Source: Lithospermum erythrorhizon (Eukaryota > Streptophyta > Magnoliopsida > Boraginales > Boraginaceae). Taken from it: a stretch of DNA of 64,000 nt. The notes below the pieces were generated by a model. The model was not told the origin of the DNA. It did no database searches and saw nothing but the letters and a program-made list of their open reading frames with translations. Shown piece by piece: positions 58,493-64,000 of this stretch (position 1 is its first letter; each line of letters starts with the position of its first letter). The stretch covers positions 434,001 through 498,000 of the forward strand of contig JADFUC010000846.1 in assembly GCA_019722365.1 (NCBI GenBank). Reading direction: 5' to 3'. Made by a program: the position numbers and the translations under genes.

Positions 58493-60443
58493 CGTCAAAA
58501 TCACATTAAAACTATATATTTATGGGTTATAATATAAATAAATAAATCACTTTCATTATAAAAAGTGTCGTATATATTTGATATGAAATTTACAACTGAA
58601 ATTTGAAAATAGTACACATTGACTATTGAAATTTCATAACAAAAGATCTAGATATTAAATTTATATTTGGTTAATGTGTTTGTTCTGTGTGTGAAAGGAA
58701 ACGGGAGGTGGAAAATGTACTAATAATTGAGGAATGTAGATGGAGGGGGGGAAGGGGAGGTGGAGGAAATGTAATTGTTGGAATATGTTTGAATAAAATT
58801 GAGCAAAAAACTAATTAGAGTACATTCTTATTTATATTCTTAAATTTAGAGTATCTACATCACTTAAAAAACTAAAATATAAACTCATTAAAATAATACT
58901 TTTCTTAAAATAAATAGTCTTCTTATAAAATTATTCATCCACCCCTTTTACCTTCTAAATTTATATTGTTCATATTATTTTTCAACAATGAATAATAAGA
59001 TGTAATTCCATGAAAGTATTACTACATAAAAAGTCAATTCCTAAAATAAGAAAAATAATAATTTAAACGATTTCCTTGTGAGAAAATTTGTGAAAAGCAT
59101 TTACGTTAGCTTCCCTCAAGCTATAATATGGCCGAAAATTAAAATTGATAAAACGATATTTTTTCAGCTCCCTTAAAATAACTTGATCCCCTAAAAAATT
59201 TACACACCCTAAATTTATACGCTTTCTTATTATTTATCTTTTTTCATTATTAAAAATTCAAATACTGATTTTTATATCAAGTGATAAATAATAAGAAGTT
59301 CTTAAAGTACGTACATAAAAATTTAGCATCTAAAATAAAAAAAAAATTATAAATATATTTGGTAGTAAAATTTTATAACTAATTTACATACTCTTACCCA
59401 CACCAAATATGGTCTAACTTTGAGAGGGTTGTGTGTATTCTAAATGGAGCACCGACAGTTTATTTCTGTATAGTCAGTCTAAAATTATTCGTCCAAAGCC
59501 TACGTAGCTTGGGACTGGGTAGACTAAGAGACGTAGCAGTCTGTCACACAAAAACATTGGGCCGAATTCTGGACAAAAGGTGAGTATTCACTATTAATGT
59601 TAGTTTTGCATTACACTTTCATGTTACATACTTACATGCTGTACTTATATATTGTAACCCCATCCCTTATAAATCATATCAATTGCTCAATTTATCAATA
59701 AACCGACTGATATCAGCAAAAGCACTTAGTGCTGCCCATCAGCGAAATTAATTGATGTTAGTAAGAATAAGCTTGTATCTAATTAATTAATTTGCATTAT
59801 ATTAATATTTCGTTGTAAGACTAGATTACTTCAAATTAGTACATGATTGACGGTGTTAATTGAACCTTGACAATTAAAAATATATTTATTAACCCTTTAA
59901 ATGGTTTAACAAAACCAACAAGCATCTATATGAAATCATGAAAGAAAATTAAAAATGTCTCTAAACATAGTTCAACCGATAAAAATTGTAGCCGCTAATT
60001 ATTAAATGCCCTTGCTTTCTTCAATACAGTAGCTGGCTGATCATAAAGGAAATAATCTTTATATCGTGAAATTGCTAGTGCCGAAAAACTCTATCCTCGA
60101 CACTGTACCACATACCATAATTAACTATTTCGTAATATCATACGACGTAGATCTCAGAATTTCATTAATGTTACGATTTCACACTTACCAAAATAAAAAA
60201 CAAAATGGACAATAAAGTCATGAGCCAAAAAGTCAAGGTCCCCCCGCCCAGCTTTTCATACATTGGTCATGCCATGTACAGTGAGTCAAGCTCTCCATGA
60301 TTGCCTCCATTTTTCTACCCATTCTCATTCATTTTTTCTTCAAGTCCATTTTAAACAATATAAATTCTAACATAGCTTATTTGACCCGAACAATTATCTC
60401 AACTTAAGAAAAAAAATGGTATTATATGGTAGCACATAAGCAG

Positions 60444-61035
60444 TTTTATTTGTAACATCTTTCAACTGTTAAAGATCAATTCTTTCAAATACCAAGTAAG
60501 TATTTCTTCAAAAAAATTGATAAAAGTTTCAGTTTTTATGCTAATTTGTGAGTTGTGACCATAGTGTATTTTATATGAATTCTTTGTTAGTTGAACTCAG
60601 TGGAGTAAATGCCGCAAGCACTCGTACTCCTAATTTTTCGAAAAATTTAATTTTATTAATTATTTTTAAAAAAAATTAACTTCCCTAGATTTGTATATTT
60701 CTCCTTATAACTATAATTTAATGCGTCATTTATATGAAAATCCTTGTTTTGCCACTAGTTGAACTAGTTTGATCAGTGAGCTCTGATGAGTTGAAGATAA
60801 GAATGTTAGGTGACATGACTTTTATTTGTAACATCTTTCAATTGTTAAAGATCAATTCTTTTAAATACCATGTAAGTATTTCTTCAAAAAAGTTGATAAA
60901 GTTTCAGTTTTTATGCTATTTTGTGACTATAGTGGATATTATTTCATGTGAAGTTTTTGTTGGTTGAACTAGTTTGATCAGTGAACACTTCAACTCAGAT
61001 TGAATTGAATATTAGAAGCTTAGGTGACATGATTT
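60444..61035 (+). repeat. Partial tandem duplication, copies near 60444 and 60820
   Basis: TTTTATTTGTAACATCTTTC, TTAAAGATCAATTCTTT, AAGTATTTCTTCAAAAAA and TTTCAGTTTTTATGCTA occur in order in both copies (60444-60600 and 60820-60985). A trailing block (GAACTAGTTTGATCAGTGA then TTAGGTGACATGA) is shared by 60755-60818 and 60965-61033. Confidence 0.75.
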
Positions 61036-61325
61036 TGACTAGATTATTTGGAGCCAATAGGGTAATGTTTATGATTTAGGGGGTATTTTAAGATTTTTGA
61101 GCTTAGAGTTTGTGGAATAGGTGTTTTTTTATGGGTGGGTCATTCTAAGAAAGTGGAAAAATTGCATGCATATTGTTGAATATAATATGTTGTGATGTGA
61201 AGAATTATAACTTATTTAAGTTGATTTTTTGTGTTTTAAGATTAAATAGACAAGTAGAAAACAAATCTTTTTGGGTTCTGTTTCATTATTATTTAGGATG
61301 GTTATTGATTCAGAAGAGTTTACTA

Positions 61326-61569
61326 CTCCCTCCGTTTTATAGCTGGCTTAAAATAATTTTTTTTGTTTCAAATTACCGGCCTTTTTTAGCATGTAAAAAT
61401 TATAATTTTACATTTCAACGTACTTTTGCTATTAAATTACCAATCAACCAAATTATATGCTTTCAATTAATTGTTATTGTACATTTTACTTACTTTTTCG
61501 ACTAATTTTCATTTCATTAATCTTACGCCAGAACGATTGTGGCAGACAACTAAAAGGAAACGAAGGAAG
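61326..61569 (+). mobile_element. Stowaway-type MITE, family 1
   Basis: 244 bp between TA dinucleotides (61324-61325 and 61570-61571). The left end is CTCCCTCCGTTTTATAGC; the right end, reverse-complemented, starts CTTCCTTCGTTTCC. Interior blocks CATTTCAACG and CAATCAACCA are shared with the other family-1 copies. Confidence 0.75.
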
Positions 61570-62452
61570 TATTTTCTTTAGTTTCTTGTTTGGATATTTT
61601 CTTCTTTAGTTTTATTTGCTGTTTTTTACACACAAATTAAAATGCATCCATATATTACTGACACTTCTTCGCTCCGTTTTTGTCGAACTGCCTGGGCTGT
61701 CTTTAACTTACAATCGCGCTACGGTTCTTCGAATCATCAGATCCGGTCATATTGCCTCGAATTAATAAAATTCGGCCGACGTCTCTAAACTAACTACAGT
61801 ACCAGTCAAATCATTTCACCCAACTAATCCTAATCGATCATATCGCCTCAATCATACTTTTAATGAAGTGGGTAAAATGAGACAATATACAAATATATTA
61901 AATTGACCCAATTATTTTCCAGATTTGAAAAATTGACCCACAAGTCTAATATATGAACAATTTCAATTTTATCCTTCATCAAAAAGCACTACCAATTTTA
62001 ATACAAAAACGAACGGAATCCCTAAACGATCACTAGTTCGTTGGGGGCAACCGAATTCGTCATTTGCCGAGAGGGCAACAAGAATTTAAGCCTATATTAA
62101 TCTATGTTCTTCTTAGATGACAACTTGGGAGAAGTTCTGCTTGCTATTCGAGTAACTCCACAATTTTGTTTGAATAATTGTTATATATCGCTTAGATACA
62201 GTGGTTTGGCTGCACAATCGAATGGTTTCCTCTAGTTCCCTTTTGTAGCCATTTATATGAGAATGTGTTTCTCGTTAGCTTTTTGGTTGTAGCTTAGTAC
62301 CAAGCCTTTGATAAGGGGGTTATTTTTTCATCAACTTGAAAACTTAGAACGAATATGGTCTTAACGATATTTGTTCACCCATATTGTTTCAGGAGCTTAA
62401 TATATGTGAGTAAAAGTTTTGTGAATTGGTTACTTTTTCGTGCCTGGGCGTT

Positions 62453-64000
62453 ATGACCGGTGAATTCATTTGGATGGCACCAAATCAGCGAGCTTTAGCG
62501 GCTTCTATTGGCATGTTTTTCTGGTTGCTTTTGAATATTTCTCACTGCCAGAGTATTCAGGCTGATGTTGATTGCCTAAGAGAATTACAAGAGTCCCTCA
62601 AAGACACAGAGAATATCTTGACTTCGACATGGAACTTCAAAAATAAATCTGAGGGTGCTATTTGCAGATTTACTGGGATCGAGTGCTGGCATCCTGATGA
62701 GAGCAAGGTGTTAAATATTCATCTTTCAAACATGGGACTCGAGGGAGAATTTCCTCGTGCCCTTGCTAATTGTACCTCTTTAACAGGCTTGGATTTGTCA
62801 CACAACAAACTTCATGGAAATATCCCTCCTGACATCTTTAATTTAATTAAATTTGTGGTGAATCTTGATCTATCATCAAACCAATTTTCGGGAGAGATCC
62901 CTGTGGGATTTTCAAATTGTACTTACCTCAATAACCTCAACCTTGACAGCAACCAGTTTACAGGTCAAATTCCTCCTCAGTTTGGCCAGCTAGTCCGTAT
63001 GAAATCATTCAGTGTGGCGAATAACCAATTGGCTGGGCCAGTTCCAATCTTTAGAAATGCTTCAGTAACAAAAGATAACTATGCGAACAACAAGGGACTT
63101 TGTGGGGGTCCCTTGACCTCTTGCCAGGCAAAGAAAACAAGTATTGTCGTAGTTGCTGGGGCAGCTGTTGGTGGTGTGACTGTTGCAGCTCTTGTTGTAG
63201 GTGCTTTCGTGTTCTTTGTTTTACGCAGAGTGTCGAGGAAGAAGTTAGAAGATCCTGAAGGAAATAAATGGGCAAGGGATATAAAGGGTGCCAAAAGTAT
63301 TAAGGTGAGACTTCACATTTTCCATTATGCAAGCAGTATACACTTTACAGTTTTTTTTAACTTACAATGTGGCGTTTTGTCCTTTTCAGCTTTTGATGTT
63401 CGAGAAGTCAATTTCTAAAATGAAATTAATAGATCTCATGAAGGCCACAAATAACTTCAGCAAAGATAATATTATTGGGTCGGGAAGAACGGGGACTATG
63501 TACAAGGCACTTCTTGGTGATGGCACTTCCCTAATGGTGAAGAGGTTGCAGGACACTCAGCATTCTGAGAAAGAATTTGTATCTGAGATAACTACATTAG
63601 GAAAAGTTAAAAACAGAAATTTAGTTCCTCTCTTGGGTTTTTGCTTAGCTAAGAAAGAGAGGCTTTTGGTTTATAAACACATGGAGAATGGTACACTGCA
63701 TGATAGACTCCACCTTGTACCTGATGGTGGCAGTGTTATGGACTGGCCTCTGAGGCTCAAAATTGGGATTGAGGCAGCCAGAGGTTTCGCTTGGCTCCAT
63801 CATAATTGCAGACCCCGTATCATTCATCGAAATATAAGTTCGAAGTGCATCCTACTAGATGTAAATTTCGAGCCTAAAATATCTGATTTTGGGCTTGCTC
63901 GACTCATGAATCCTATTGATACTCATTTGAGTACCTTTGTGAATGGTGAATTTGGGGATTTGGGTTATGTTGCTCCCGAGTATGCTCGCACTCTGATGGC
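62453..64000 (+). CDS. BIR1: BIR1-like LRR receptor kinase, 3' end beyond the window
   Basis: Exon 1 is 62453-63304 and exon 2 starts at 63390 and is still open at 64000. ATG at 62453 or the in-frame ATG at 62474 could start it. A signal peptide leads into the N-terminal LRR cap ([10 protein letters not shown] ... [13 protein letters not shown]), about four to five short leucine-rich repeats, one transmembrane segment ([20 protein letters not shown]) and a kinase domain: GSGRTGT (314-320), VKR Lys335, HRN at 430-432 and DFG 450-452. BIR1 in Arabidopsis binds the co-receptor BAK1 at the plasma membrane and restrains immune signalling and cell death. As in relatives, the catalytic-loop Asp of HRD is Asn. 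Activation segment [15 protein letters not shown] is also family-typical. Confidence 0.88.

Larger units (their letters stand above)
58004..62452. other. Intergenic, repeats only
   Basis: Contains a 35-bp tandem duplication (58423-58492), a G-rich run (58742-58766), a ~376-bp-spaced direct repeat (60444-61035) and a MITE (61326-61569). The last ~400 bp is the promoter/leader of the receptor kinase. No gene recognised; a GC-richer patch near 59400-59580 is unexplained. Confidence 0.6.

Overview
The window is nuclear DNA from a flowering plant, most likely a eudicot. Genes are split by GT-AG introns. Long AT-rich stretches are full of microsatellites, tandem duplications and small DNA transposons (Stowaway-type and hAT-type). 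Every recognisable protein is a land-plant family member. The sequence alone does not give the species. Exon joins below were checked by reading frame, and phases agree across all introns of the multi-exon genes except where stated.

Layout. 1-8.4 kb is mostly repeats, with one truncated DUF3755/Myb-like first exon (4360-4755). A RIN4/NOI-domain gene (8416-10150, minus) lies between two diverged ~1.1 kb direct repeats. 10.2-17.0 kb has no recognised gene. Then come a DIR1-like lipid-transfer protein (17198-17509, plus), a DUF538 protein (20266-20754, minus), a bHLH90-like transcription factor (23340-25584, minus), a calmodulin-like protein (28880-29338, plus) and a CYP76-type cytochrome P450 (30159-32264, minus).

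From 34.4 to 57 kb genes are denser. They are a CRM-domain RNA-binding protein with an unusual 24-residue tandem repeat (34437-36998, plus), a plastid-targeted alpha/beta-hydrolase with 13 exons (38225-41695, minus), a TlyA/hemolysin-like rRNA methyltransferase (43438-47188, plus), the meiotic TPR protein ZIP4/SPO22 (47497-51287, minus; frame disrupted near its start), and a FRIGIDA-like protein with a 5'-UTR intron (54431-56653, minus). The right edge carries a BIR1-like LRR receptor kinase cut by the window end (62453-64000, plus).

The genes do not form a pathway or cluster; this is an ordinary mixed plant gene neighbourhood. Three genes relate to immune signalling or defence (NOI protein, DIR1-like, BIR1-like) but they are far apart and I do not read them as a unit. 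The most unusual observations are the CRM-protein repeat array, the apparent one-base frame error in ZIP4, an hAT-type element with near-perfect target duplication 128 bp upstream of the methyltransferase start codon, and a Stowaway-type element inserted in one of two tandem copies so that the empty site is preserved next door.
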